Shown in pieces: positions 43,581-54,800 of a stretch of 64,000 nucleotides of DNA. Source of the stretch: Hyphomicrobium sp. CS1BSMeth3 (GTDB lineage Bacteria; Pseudomonadota; Alphaproteobacteria; Rhizobiales; Hyphomicrobiaceae). The position numbers and the translations under genes were made by a program. The stretch spans positions 310,001-374,000 of the forward strand of contig NZ_FPEI01000005.1 in the NCBI RefSeq assembly GCF_900117415.1, given 5' to 3'. Within the stretch, counting starts at the first letter, position 1; each line of letters starts with the position of its first letter. The notes beneath the pieces are model-generated. The model was given only the letters and a program-made list of their open reading frames with translations. It was not told where the DNA came from and did no database searches.

Positions 43581-43650
43581 TCGCGCGCGATTTGCCGGAC
43601 CAGCCTGCGGCACAGGCGCGCTGAAAAGCCCTTCGGAGAGGCGGCAGAGA

Positions 43651-43737
43651 TGGTCGGCCCGCAGTAATTGCGCGTTAAAACAACAGATTTTCTACAAGCC
43701 AATGTCGCATAAAGGAAATTAGGAAGATGCTCCCTCA
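43651..43737. repeat. 87-bp direct repeat, second copy
   Basis: The second copy, starting TGGTCGGCCCGCAGTAAT. It has no gene directly attached and ends about 100 bases before a strong plus-strand terminator. Confidence 0.9.
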
Positions 43738-43838
43738 ATTATGGATGAAATGACACGCTCAAGGCCTCCTTGAACATGGGGGAAATATGGCGTATATGCG
43801 GATGGCGTTCTCGTCGAAAGGATCACGCACAGATGCAG

Positions 43839-43864
43839 CCACCCGCTTCCTCGGGTGGTTTTTT
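43839..43864 (+). terminator. Strong Rho-independent terminator with no clear upstream gene
   Basis: CCACCCG, loop CTTCCT, CGGGTGG and six T. No convincing protein gene precedes it on the plus strand, so it may end a small RNA. An overlapping 152-codon frame (43787-44245) runs through it and is rejected. Nothing clear fills 43865-44402. Confidence 0.85.
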
Positions 43865-44402
43865 GTGCTTATTGTCAGGGTCAAATTAGAACAGCACCTG
43901 ATGCTGGTGACATTACTGTCCCACATCTCCCCGCTTGGAACCAAGCATCCCATCTTCAATGGCGCCTACCTGTGGGATAAGGCTTGGAAGAAGGTCTTGG
44001 GATCAGCCGGGAATCTCTTCACCGCTACTTGCGCCGTTATCTTACGTCGCCGCGCTCGGACCATCATATCTCGGCGGAGCCTAATTGTATGCGGATTGAA
44101 GGCTCCGGAGACGATATTTCAATACGCTAACCCCGATGTGTATGACTTTTACAGCTATCTTTGCCGCCCCCTACATAACCGAGCACGTCAACAGGTTCGG
44201 GGACTACGAGTTCAATATGGATTTGGACACCATGATACCGACTGAATTTTCTCAATAATAACACTTCAAATCAATTGGATGGGTCGAGATGACTGACCAA
44301 AATTAACGAATCTTGGCCGGGGTTCGTATTCGCGCCACCCTTGGGGGCACGCCGGTAAAGCTGTAGAATGCCGCCGAGTGCGGGCATCACACGAGGATCG
44401 CG

Positions 44403-44771
44403 ATGGTGAAGGCCAAAGAATTCTCGACGCCGGTGGTGGTCTCCCTTTCCTCGGGCGTTCTGCTTTGTGAGTTCACCGACATGCACAAGGCAGCCGAGTG
44501 GGTGACGGGCCAGTCTTTACACGTCCACCATTTCACCCTGGATGCCGTGTGGGATGCCTTGAGGATGGCAGTCTTGGCCCAGCACCCCGACGTCCCAACT
44601 GACATCGAAATCGTCAACGAAGGCAACGTGCAGGAGCAAATTGCTTCTTTAATCGCGACGCACGGGCCAACATTGGAGCTCGCCAAGGGCTCTGGACCGA
44701 TAGCATTGAATCCGGAGGTGGGCATCCCTCAGCACCTCAAGGGCCGAACGATCCCCATAGGAGGCCAATAA
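44403..44771 (+). CDS. Small soluble protein, unknown
   Basis: A 122-residue protein from MVKAKEFSTPVVVSLSSGVL. Its pattern of LLCEFTDMHKAAEWVTGQSL, then WDALRMAVLAQHPDVP suggests a small alpha/beta regulatory or phage-type domain. The ribosome site is a weak GAGGAT. It is convergent with the lectin-like gene. Confidence 0.6.
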   Translation: MVKAKEFSTPVVVSLSSGVLLCEFTDMHKAAEWVTGQSLHVHHFTLDAVWDALRMAVLAQHPDVPTDIEIVNEGNVQEQIASLIATHGPTLELAKGSGPIALNPEVGIPQHLKGRTIPIGGQ

Positions 44772-44837
44772 GGGCTTGGAACTATCCTCCTTCGGCAGCC
44801 TGCGAAACCGCCTACGCCGGAGCGTCTTTGGCGGCCG

Positions 44838-45740
44838 CTACGGATCGACGAAGCAAACAAGACCAGCATTACCGTTGCAGCTCGAGTAATTGCTGTTCCA
44901 GCGGGACGTGCCTGTTCCGGTAGAGCCGACACGGCCATTGCCACCGGTGCTGGCCCAGCCCGAGCACACATCAACGGAATGCGAGGTCGTCGCCCATGCC
45001 GTGCTCGTCCCCGCGTTGCGCCCCGTCCAGTACATCCATTGATAGCCCTCGGTGCGGTTCTCCATGTCGAACTTCGTCGCCACGCTCCAATCGCTATTAT
45101 CGCCTGGCCCGACGCCGCTGCCGTCGGTCGTGAAGCTATCGCCGCCCACGCTGGCGGTCCCGCCTACGGTCGCAAGCGCAAAGCGGTACGAGGTGCTCGG
45201 CTGGCCGTTCTCGCAGGTCGAGCCGTCGCAAAGGAACGCCCGCACCTTCGATGAACTGAGCATCCCCCGCATGTAAGCATTGGCCTTGCCCTTCCAGTTC
45301 CTACTCGCAAGCTCGCTCAGACAGATGTTCTTGGCGCCATTGCGGCCGCCGAAATTCCCCTTTGTGATCGACGGCACCAGCACGAAATACCCGCCCGTCC
45401 AAGACGCATCAGGAGGGTTTGGCGACGTGAACCCCAAGCCGAGCGTGCGCCATCCATACGGGGTGCATACGTGGATATAGGCATCGCCGAAAATCATGCG
45501 GCCGTGGTCGCTCTCTGCCGCGCAGGCTTCCGTTCCCCTAAACCGGTTTACGGCAGCCACGTCGCCGCCGAGCGCCTGCCAGGTATTGCTGTCATCGCAA
45601 TACCTGAACTTATGCGTGGAGCTATCGTACTTGAGCGACCCCTCGGGTGCCGCCGGAGAGGCGCAGGCCGCATATGCCATCGCGCCGGGAAGTGCCACGA
45701 ACCCCGCAAACAAAACGCACCACAACCGCAAGGCTCGCAC
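44838..45740 (-). CDS. DUF1554/lectin-like secreted protein, co-transcribed with the fibre gene
   Basis: A 300-residue protein. A signal peptide (VLFAGFVALPGAMAYA) is followed by the module CASPAAPEGSLKYDSSTHKF and RYCDDSNTWQALGG. The same C-x-n-RY-x-n-YC-x-n-W-x-x-L module appears seven times in the giant fibre gene just upstream. The C-terminal 200 residues have the DUF1554 pattern, such as YWTGRNAGTSTAWATT, SVDVCSGWAST and CNGNAGLVCFVDP, with disulfide-type Cys; this lectin-like fold often binds surfaces. It starts 78 bases after the fibre gene stop, probably in one operon. It may cap or extend the fibre. Confidence 0.8.
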   Translation of the reverse strand: MRALRLWCVLFAGFVALPGAMAYAACASPAAPEGSLKYDSSTHKFRYCDDSNTWQALGGDVAAVNRFRGTEACAAESDHGRMIFGDAYIHVCTPYGWRTLGLGFTSPNPPDASWTGGYFVLVPSITKGNFGGRNGAKNICLSELASRNWKGKANAYMRGMLSSSKVRAFLCDGSTCENGQPSTSYRFALATVGGTASVGGDSFTTDGSGVGPGDNSDWSVATKFDMENRTEGYQWMYWTGRNAGTSTAWATTSHSVDVCSGWASTGGNGRVGSTGTGTSRWNSNYSSCNGNAGLVCFVDP

Positions 45741-45817
45741 TTTCTTATTTTCGGAAGTCTATCCCACGAGGCTCCTTGCTGCACGGGCAATGCTCAATCA
45801 ATGGGCCACGCCGTTTC

Positions 45818-48800
45818 TCATCGCCTATTGGCGGCCTCGAGCACGCGCATCCGCGTCTCGAAGTTGTCATTCGCCGCTTCCAGCTTCATCCGCGCCGCGC
45901 GTTCCATTGCAAGCTCGCCCCGCAGCTTGTCGTTCTCGGCCTTGAGCTCCTGCATCCCCTTCACCATCGGCGCGATGAGGCCGACGTAGTTGAGGCTCTT
46001 GGTCGCCGAAGTATCGTCCGCTGTCAGCACCAGGTCGGGGAACAGCTTCTCGACATCCTGCGCAATGAAACCGAGCTCCAGTTGGGCCGGGTTGTTCTTC
46101 TTCCGGAAAGTCACTGGCTCCAGCGCGCGCAGCCGCTCCAGCGACGATGCCAGCGGTTTGATGTCGATCTTGTAGCGTCGGTCGGAAAGATCCACCAACG
46201 GCCCCGAGTACGCGATCGAGCCGGACACCTGGAAATTATACGAGGGGTTGGCGATGCCGACACTCACCCGGCCGTTGGCGCCCGCCCAGAGCGCGGGGTT
46301 CGCGCCCATCCCCGTGCTGGAGACGATCATGCTGCCGGACACCTGCAGGTTGGCCCAGTTCGCAGGCCCGCCGCCCGTCCACGTGTTCACGCCAACCTTG
46401 TCCTGCGACATATTCAGCGGCATGTACCAACTGTGGTAGAAGAGAATCCCGTTGCCGCCGTTCGCGAAGGCCGTCCATCCGCCGCTGGTGTCGATGGTCA
46501 TTCCTGTCGTCGAAAGTCCATCCCGCCCGTACACCCTGCTGCCGCTGATGACGCCGGTGGTTGAAACTCCGACGGCCACCAAGCCCCGTGTCGGGTCGAA
46601 CCATGCGGTGTTGGTGTTGTTCTGCGTGACGCTGATGTAGCCGGTGCTCGAGATCGCCACCACCCGCGTCCGGTTGGAGGTACCCGATACGATGCTATCT
46701 GTGGCACCACCGCCTCCGCCCCCGCCGAGTGCCGTCCAGCTTGTGCCGTTGCAATACTCCAGGCTGCCACTGTTGTAGCGGATGGCGCCCGGGATGCCAC
46801 TGCCGCAGACCAAGCTGCTGGTACCCACCTGAATGGCCCCGGAGGCTGATACCGTTCCAACCACATGAAGGGTTGCCGACGGGAAGTTCGTCAGAATACC
46901 GACACCGCCAGGCTTGAACGACGTCACATGTTGGCCGCCAACGTTGAACCGATACCCGTTCCCAGACTCAAAACACCACCCTTGAGCAAACCCCAGATCC
47001 CCACACTCCGCCGCAACATAGGTTCCATCGTCGATGCTAACCCTCCGATTACTAATCGCTCCATAAACGCCATTGCCGACACCAATGTAGTCACCACTGC
47101 CCACAAGGATATTGCCATTCACCTGCAAGGCCTCCCATGGCGCTGCAGTGCCGATACCCACGCGATTGGTGAAATATCCGTTGGTGCCGCTGATGGTACC
47201 GGTGGTGGATACTCCGATGGCCGACAGCCCGCGCGCAGGATCGAACCACGCAGTGTTCGTGTTGTTCTGCGTGACGCTGATGTATCCGGTGCTGGAAATC
47301 GCCACGACACGCGTGCGGTTCGAGGTGCCGGAGACGATGCTGTCAGTGGCACCACCGCCTCCGCCCTCACCGAGCGCGATCCAGCTTGCCCCGTTGCAAT
47401 ACTCCAGGCTGCCGCTGTTGTAGCGGATGGCGCCAGGAATGCCGCTGCCGCAGGCCAAGCTGCTGGTGCCCACTTGGATGGCGCCGGAGGCCGAGATGGT
47501 GCCCGCGACGTCGAGTTTTGCCAGCGGGTTGGTGGTGGAGATGCCGACCTTGTCGATCGAGGCATGAATCAATTGCTGACGAGCCTGATTGTAGAACCGG
47601 AAATTGTTCGCCGTCAGGCTGATGTCGTTTGCGACGCCGCCCATACCGAGGTTGATGCTGTAGGCGCCGCCCACATTGATATGACCACCGCTATCATTGT
47701 GGATGTCGACATCGGCTCCTCCTGCCAGAAGATGCGTATTGCCGAGGATGACTCCGAAGCCCTTACTGCCATTGTACATCGTGCCATACCCGACGCCTTC
47801 GGATATGGCGTTCCCCGATGCATCCTTCATCCGCAAGGCATATCCGCTTGCGGACGAGCGCCGCACGTACAGCCCGGAGCTCAACGCGGCATCCTGATAG
47901 GCCTCGATAGAGCCGGTCAGCGTCATTCCGATGTTATTGGAGTTGAGCCCGCTGCTGTTGGTCAGCGTAAGCATCGGCGCGCCGGCGCTGTTCTCGACCA
48001 GCATGACCAGCGCCCCTTCCTGCCAAGTTGGGGCCGCCGTCTGCACTACAAAGGTGGTGCTAGGCGTGCTGGTGCCAATACCGACGCGGCCATTGGAACC
48101 GATAGTCACTCGCTCGGTGCCCGCCGTGGTGAAAGTGATGCTGGTGTTCTGGCCTGCAATTACGCTGGTGGTGCCGGAGGTGATGCGGTCTCCGCTGCCA
48201 CCGCCACCCGATATCCCTGTCAACCGGCTGCCATCGCCTTCAAAGTAGGTCGCGGTGACGATATGGGCCACGCGCAGGTTGGTGGCCGAGACGGTGCCGT
48301 CCACCTCCAGTTCCGTCTGCGGGTTCGGCGTCTTGATGCCGATGCGGGCGTGCTGGGCCACGCCGGTATAGGTTCCCGACACATTCCGGCCGTAGATCGC
48401 GTTGCCGATGGTGAGCTGCCCGCTTGACGTACCCGAAGGCAACTGAACCCGCGAGCCGATGGCGATATTGTTGTTCCCCGTCGTTACATTGGAACCGGCC
48501 TCAAAACCAAGCAGCACGTTATCGTCACCGCCGGTGATGGAGGATCCCGCCTCATGCCCCGCAAAAAGATTCCGTTCGGCATCGGTCATCGTGAACGTGC
48601 CGATGTTGTTGCCGATTATCACGCTATGGGTGGGGGAATTGCGCCCACTCTGGTTGCCGATGATGATCGCGTGAGCGCCCCCATTACTGGAACCGGCATT
48701 GTACCCTATGAGAATCGCATCAGAAGCGCGGTTGTTTACCCCCGCATTGTAACCGATGGCCAAAAGGTTATTCTGCGTATTGGTCTGGCCGGCGCCATGG

Positions 48801-51800
48801 CCAATCAGCGTACTGAACCCACCCGTGTTGTTCTTTCCCGCATCTGCCCCGAAGAACACGCTGTTGCCGCCCGTATTGTACTGTGCCGCATTGTTTCCTA
48901 CGGCCAAGGCCTGAATACCGGAGTTGCTGCCCAAGGCATTGTTTCCAAGCCCGACACTGTTCCAACCGCCGTTAAACCGACCAGCTCCGTCCCCAACCAT
49001 CACAACTTCATTTGGGCTATTGCTTCCACCCGCATTCTGACCGATCAGAACCCCTGTTGAGCCCGAATTCAGCACGCCCGCCCCGACGCCAATGATCACC
49101 ATCTGGCCGCCCGTGCTATACCGCCCCGCCTCATACCCCAAATACGTGCTGTAATGGCCATTCGCGTTCTCCCCGGCCCGGGCGCCAACCGCTGTATTGA
49201 CCACGCCCCGCATATTACGTCCCGCCAGATACCCCACTGCGGTCAGATCATTGTCGGTGACATTCTGGGCCGCCTGATACCCAACGGCTGTCACGTTGGT
49301 GATCGTCACGTTCGTCGTCGCGGCCTGCTGGCCGATGGCCACCACACCAGAATTGGTCACGATGTCGAGATACCCGCGCATCACCATGTTGCCGGTGGGC
49401 CTGATGTAAGCCACGGCGGTGTTGGAGACGATGCGGTCGGAGGTGCCGCCACCGCCGCCGGGGAGGTTGGTGAGGCGGCTGCCGTCACCCTCGAAGTAAG
49501 TGGCGGTGACAATGCCGTTCGCCTTCACGCCGCCGATGAAGGTGAGCGAGCCACCCGACGTGAGCGTGCCGCTGATCGCGTTGCCGATGTTGAGGAAGTT
49601 GTTGGTTCCCGCCGCCGGCGTGCGCGCCTGGTAGCCAATCAAGATATTGTCGTCGCCGCTGGTGACGTTGTCGCCGCTTTGGGTGCCGAGGAAGGTGTTG
49701 CGCTCGGCATCGGTGATATTCCGGCCGCTCTCATAGCCGAAGAACACGCTGTTGTGTGGAGACGCGCTCGCTCCAGCCGCCGACCAGTTTCCGACCGCGG
49801 TAACGCGGTGACCGGTATTCGCGTGGCCCGCCACCGATCCCAACAAGACGGCATCATCGCCCGTATTACCCTGACCAGCCGAATCTCCGAATATCGTTGC
49901 GGCATGGCCGGTATTCTCCTCCCCCGCCACGTTACCGACTATGGTCACAAAATCCGCGGTATTCCCGTGGCCTGCGTACCCACCTACCGCCGTCACACCC
50001 GTCCCCACGTTGTTGGCAGCGGCCTGCGCCCCTACCGCGACATTCCAATCCCCCGCATTGTCCCGCGCGGCATTGGTCCCCAAAGCAACCACGACGTACC
50101 CCGTGTTGTTCCGGGCCGCCTCCTCGCCAACAGCCACCACATAGTCTTCGGCATTCGCCTCGCCCGCGAAACGACCAACTGCAGTGACGATCTCGCCCGT
50201 ATTGTTGGCCGCAGCCCTCTCACCCACGGCAACCACATCGGTGCCTGTGACGATATCCAACCGCCCGCGCATGAACACCGTACCCGTGGGGCTGATGTAG
50301 GCCACTGCCGTGCCGGAGGTGATGCGGTCGGTATTTCCGCCTCCGGTGCCCGTGCTGCTCACCACCCATGACGATCCATTGTAGGAAAGGATGCTGCCCG
50401 TCGTGGCGCCTGCGACGCTGACATCGGTCAGGTCAGCGAGGGCCGTGGCTGCGCCTCCGCCCTCATCACCAACAATCAACGCTTCGATGAACGCATGGGA
50501 GTCGTTCAGATCGGTGCCGGCCGTCGGAGAGCTGATGCGCAGCTCCACTTCAATCGTCGAGGCGGGGGTGACATAGGCGAAGGCCCATTCGCTGTCCGAC
50601 CAACCACCCGACGAGTGGGATGTCTGAATGGAGCCATAAGCCCCGACAAAGGCGCTGGCCGTCACATTATACCATTGGTAGTTCGTGCCACCTGCCGGGG
50701 AGCTGCTGTGCAGGCGCGTCTTCCCCATAAGCCGGTAGGTCCGCCCGCCGACGAGCGTAAAGCGCCCGGTACCGGTGTTGAGCGAAATGGATGACCCTCT
50801 CGAATCGCCGACGTTGCTGAAGGCTATCGGCGTTCCCGTCACAACATCGGTTTGTCCGGCACCGGCCGCACGCATCAGCTCAATGCTGTTCACGCCGAGC
50901 GTCGTCCAGGCGCCACCATTGCAGAACTGAATGCTGCTGGAGCTGTACCGCACTGTTCCCGCAATATCACTGCTGCAGGCCAGCACTGCTGTCGCGCTGG
51001 AAAGCTGCACGTACGTTGACGATATCAGGGTGCTGCTGACACGCTCGGCATTCAGGCGCGGCAGGTAGCTCATGGCATTGGCGAGATAGCCCCACGTCGT
51101 TCCGGCGGTGGAAAGGCTGACCACGCTGGTGTTGCTGTTGGCAATGACCGCCAGCGTGCCGGAGGTTATGCGGTCCCCTGCGCCGCCGCCGAGCGCCCCC
51201 CAACTGCTGCCGTTACAAAGCTCGAGGCTGCCGCTGTTGTAACGGATGGCACCGGGGATGCCGCTACTGCACCCGAGGCTGCTACTGCCGACCTGAATCG
51301 CGTCGGAGGCGGAAATCGTCCCGGCTACGTCCAATTTCGCCAGCGCGTTCGTCTTTGAAATCGCGACATTGCCGTTGGGCATCAAACGCAGGCGCTCAAT
51401 CGGCGCGGAGTTCGAACTGGTGTAGAATATGATGCCGTTCGCGAGGCTGGCATTGACGCGCGGGGCCAAGTGAAGCTGACCATCAGCATCCACAATAATC
51501 TGAGCGCCCGCATTCGGCATGATATGGTTGCTGTAGGAGTGGCTGTAGCCGACACGCATCCGATACCCGCCAAAATCACCGCTCGTGAACGCCAGCGTGC
51601 TCGACAGCGTGTTGTGGCCGGAGTTGATTTCGACCTCATCGTCCGGATCCCAAGTCGTGTTCGAGATCGCGCCGATCTGAAGTTTGCCGCTTGCGCCGAG
51701 CGCCATCCTTGTCAGGCCGCCCATCGTGAACGAAATCGCCCCGTTCTGGTTCACGACGACGTTGCTGGTACCGGAGACGATGCGGTCGCCAAGAGCGCCA

Positions 51801-54800
51801 TCGCCGGAAGTGCTGCTCACCACCCACGACGAACCGTTATAAGCAAGGATGCTGCCGGTGCTCGCGCCGGCCACGCTGACGTCGGTGAGGTCGGCCAATG
51901 AGCTTGCTCCGCCTCCTCCGTCCGATGCGCCCGTCATCATCACATCAATGGAAGCATTGGCCGTCGACAGATCGGCCCCCGTCGTCGCCCATGTGATGCG
52001 AAGCTCAACAACCGTGTCTGCCGCCGGGGTAATGTATCCGACGGCCATTTCTAAGTCCGACGCGTTATCTGCAAGGTTCCCTGATTGGACAGCCATACTC
52101 AATCCAAATCCGCTGCTCGCTGTCACATTGTACCATTGCGCACTCACAGCTGACGAAGGCGAGCCCGTTGCAAGACGGAAGTTCCCCATTAGGCGATAGG
52201 TATGCCCCGCAAGCAGAGTGAAGCGGCCATTTCCCGTATTGAGACTGACCAACGACGTGTTGCCCCAACTCGAACCGAAAAGCACCGCGGACCCGGCCGT
52301 GATATCGTTCTGTGCTGACGACCTGTTGGCCTGCAGGTATTCACCGGCCCCACCCAAACCCTTCCACGCGCTGTTGTGGCAAAACTGGATGCTGCCGCTG
52401 ACATAGCGAAGCGTCCCCGCCCTCTCTCCCGTGCACGCCAGCACCTGCGTCGCGCTGGAAAGCTGCACGTATGTTGACGACACCAAGGTGCTGCTAACTC
52501 GATCCGCATTGATGCGGGGCAAATAGCTCATCGCACTGCCGAGATAACCCCACACGGTTCCTGCCGTGGAAAGGCTCACCACGCTTGTCTGGCTATTGGC
52601 AATAACAGCAAGCGAGCCGCTTACTATTCGGTCGCCACCGCCAATTCCCGTAAGCCTGCTGCCGTCGCCCTCGAAGTAAGTGGCGGTTACGATGCCATTG
52701 GCCTTGATGCCGCCGATGAAGCTGAGATTGCCAGCAGCGGTCGCCGTGCCGCTGATGGCATTGCCGATGTTGAGGAAGGTGTTGGTGTCGGGCTGCGGCG
52801 TACGCGCCTGGTAGCCGATGAGGATGTTGTCGTCGCCGCTGGTGACGTTGTCGCCGCTTTGCGTGCCGAGGAACGTGTTGCGCTCGGCGTCCGCTACCGT
52901 CTTGCCGCTCTCAAACCCAACAAACACGCTGTTGTGGGGAGACGCGCTCGCTCCGGCCGCCGACCATGTTCCGACCGCGGTAACGCGGTGGCCGGTGTTG
53001 GCGTAGCCCGCCACCGAGCCCAGCAAGACGGCATCATCCCCCGTATTACTCTGGCCGGCCGCATCGCCGAGCATCGTTGCGCCATGACCTCTATTGTCCC
53101 AACCCGCCGTGTTACCGACCGCAGTTACGTAATTCGCGGTGTTCCCGTAGCCTGCCCACGGGCCGATCGCCGTAAGCCCATATGGGCCGCTGTTGTAGTA
53201 TCCGGCGTCAGATCCTATGGCCGTCACAAACGAACCCGTGTTGCTCGCCGCCGCATTCGCGCCGATGGCCAGCACGTTGTCGCCCGTATTGTCCCAACCG
53301 GTCCAATCGCCGATCGCCACGACATTAAGGCCGCTGTTGTTGCGCGCCGCATTTGCACCAATTCCGACAACAAAACTGTTCGTGTTGTTCGCGGCCGCGT
53401 TCGGCCCGATGGCCACGACACTTGTCCCCGTCACAATTTCCAGCCGTCCGTGCATGAACACCGTGCCCGTAGGGCTGATGTAGGCCACGGCACTGCCGGA
53501 GACGATCCGATCCGAGACGCCGGCGCCGGTGGTGCTCGACGAGAGCCCTGCCCAAGCAACGCCATCGCAGTACTGGATGCTGCCGTTGTCGTAGCGGATG
53601 GCGCCGGGGATGCCTGCGCTGCAGTCGAGGCTGCTTGTGCCGACTTGGATGGCATTGGAGGCCGAGATAGTGCCGTCCACGTCCAGCTTGGCCAGCGGCA
53701 CGGTCTTGGAAATCCCGACATTGCCGGAACTCGGGATGGTGATGCGCTGACTCAATGTCGCTTGCGCCCCCGCAGCCCCTGTATCCGGCGTGGTCTTCAC
53801 ATAGAAGATTCCCGCGTTGGGGTTGAACTCCAGTTGGGCACTATACTTCGCGCCCCCGCGATAACCTGCGAACACGTTCTGCGTCCCATCCCAATACGCG
53901 TTGAAATAGTGGGCAAGGCTGCCTCCGAGATGCAAGTGCTGCCCATTGCCAATCGAGAGCACCTCACGGGGTGTGGTCGTACTGATGCCCACATATCCGG
54001 CAAAGTATCCGCTTGTGCCCGAGATGGGGCCGGTGGCGGAGACGCCCAGCGTCACCAAGCCGCGCGCAGGGTCGAACCAGCCGGTGTCGGTACTATTCTG
54101 CGTGATGCTGATAAAGCCGGTGTTGGAGACGGCGACGATACGGGTGTGATCGCCCGTGCCCGAGACGATGCGGTCTGTAGCGCCCCCACCTGTGGTGTTC
54201 GATGAAAGCCCCGTCCAGGCCGCCCCATTGCAATACTCGATGCTGCCCGTATCGTAACGGATAGCACCCAATATGCCGCTGCCGCAGGCCAGGCTGCTTG
54301 TGCCGACCTGGATGGCATCCGTAGCCGATATCGTTCCGGAGACATGCAGCCGCGCCGTGGGCGACATCATCCCGATGCCAACATATCCAACGCCGCTGTA
54401 GTTCCTCAACACTAGGGGTGGCGATGCGTTGTCGAAGAACGAGAACAGCACCGCGTTGGCGGTCGTCGTTCCCTGCCTGAACCGGATGACATTGCTCACG
54501 CCGTCGAACGATGAGTCGGCCTGCATATGGAGGCTCCGGATTCCCGCTCCGGCGGGATAAAACGAAGCACTCCCATACACGGCGATCCCACCATTGGTCA
54601 CATTCATCCGCTCGATACTGTTGGTGGTCAGGCTGATCGAGTTGTTCTGGTACGTGATTACGCTGGTGGTGCCCGACACGATACGATCTGGAATCCCACC
54701 CAAGCCCGTCAGCAGCGACCCATCGCCCACGAATTGCGTTGCGTAGACGGTGTTGGACACCATCACCGTGCCCGAGGTGTGGATGCTGCCCGCCGAAACG

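Noticed and set aside
43494-43737. The 87-bp repeats as a CRISPR or transposon end
   Set aside because: There are only two copies, no regular spacers, no inverted ends and no transposase nearby.
43787-44245. A 152-codon plus-strand frame
   Set aside because: It runs straight through a strong terminator (43839-43864), has no ribosome site and no recognisable product.
40749-44319. AACGAATCTTGGCCG repeated at 40749-40763 and 44305-44319
   Set aside because: A 15-base exact match is expected about once by chance in a window of this size.
46865-48427. A 520-codon plus-strand frame opposite the giant fibre gene
   Set aside because: Low-complexity composition and repetition follow the repeats of the fibre gene on the other strand; no start site.
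49154-50371. A 405-codon plus-strand frame opposite the fibre gene
   Set aside because: An antisense shadow of the repeat arrays, with no motif or ribosome site.
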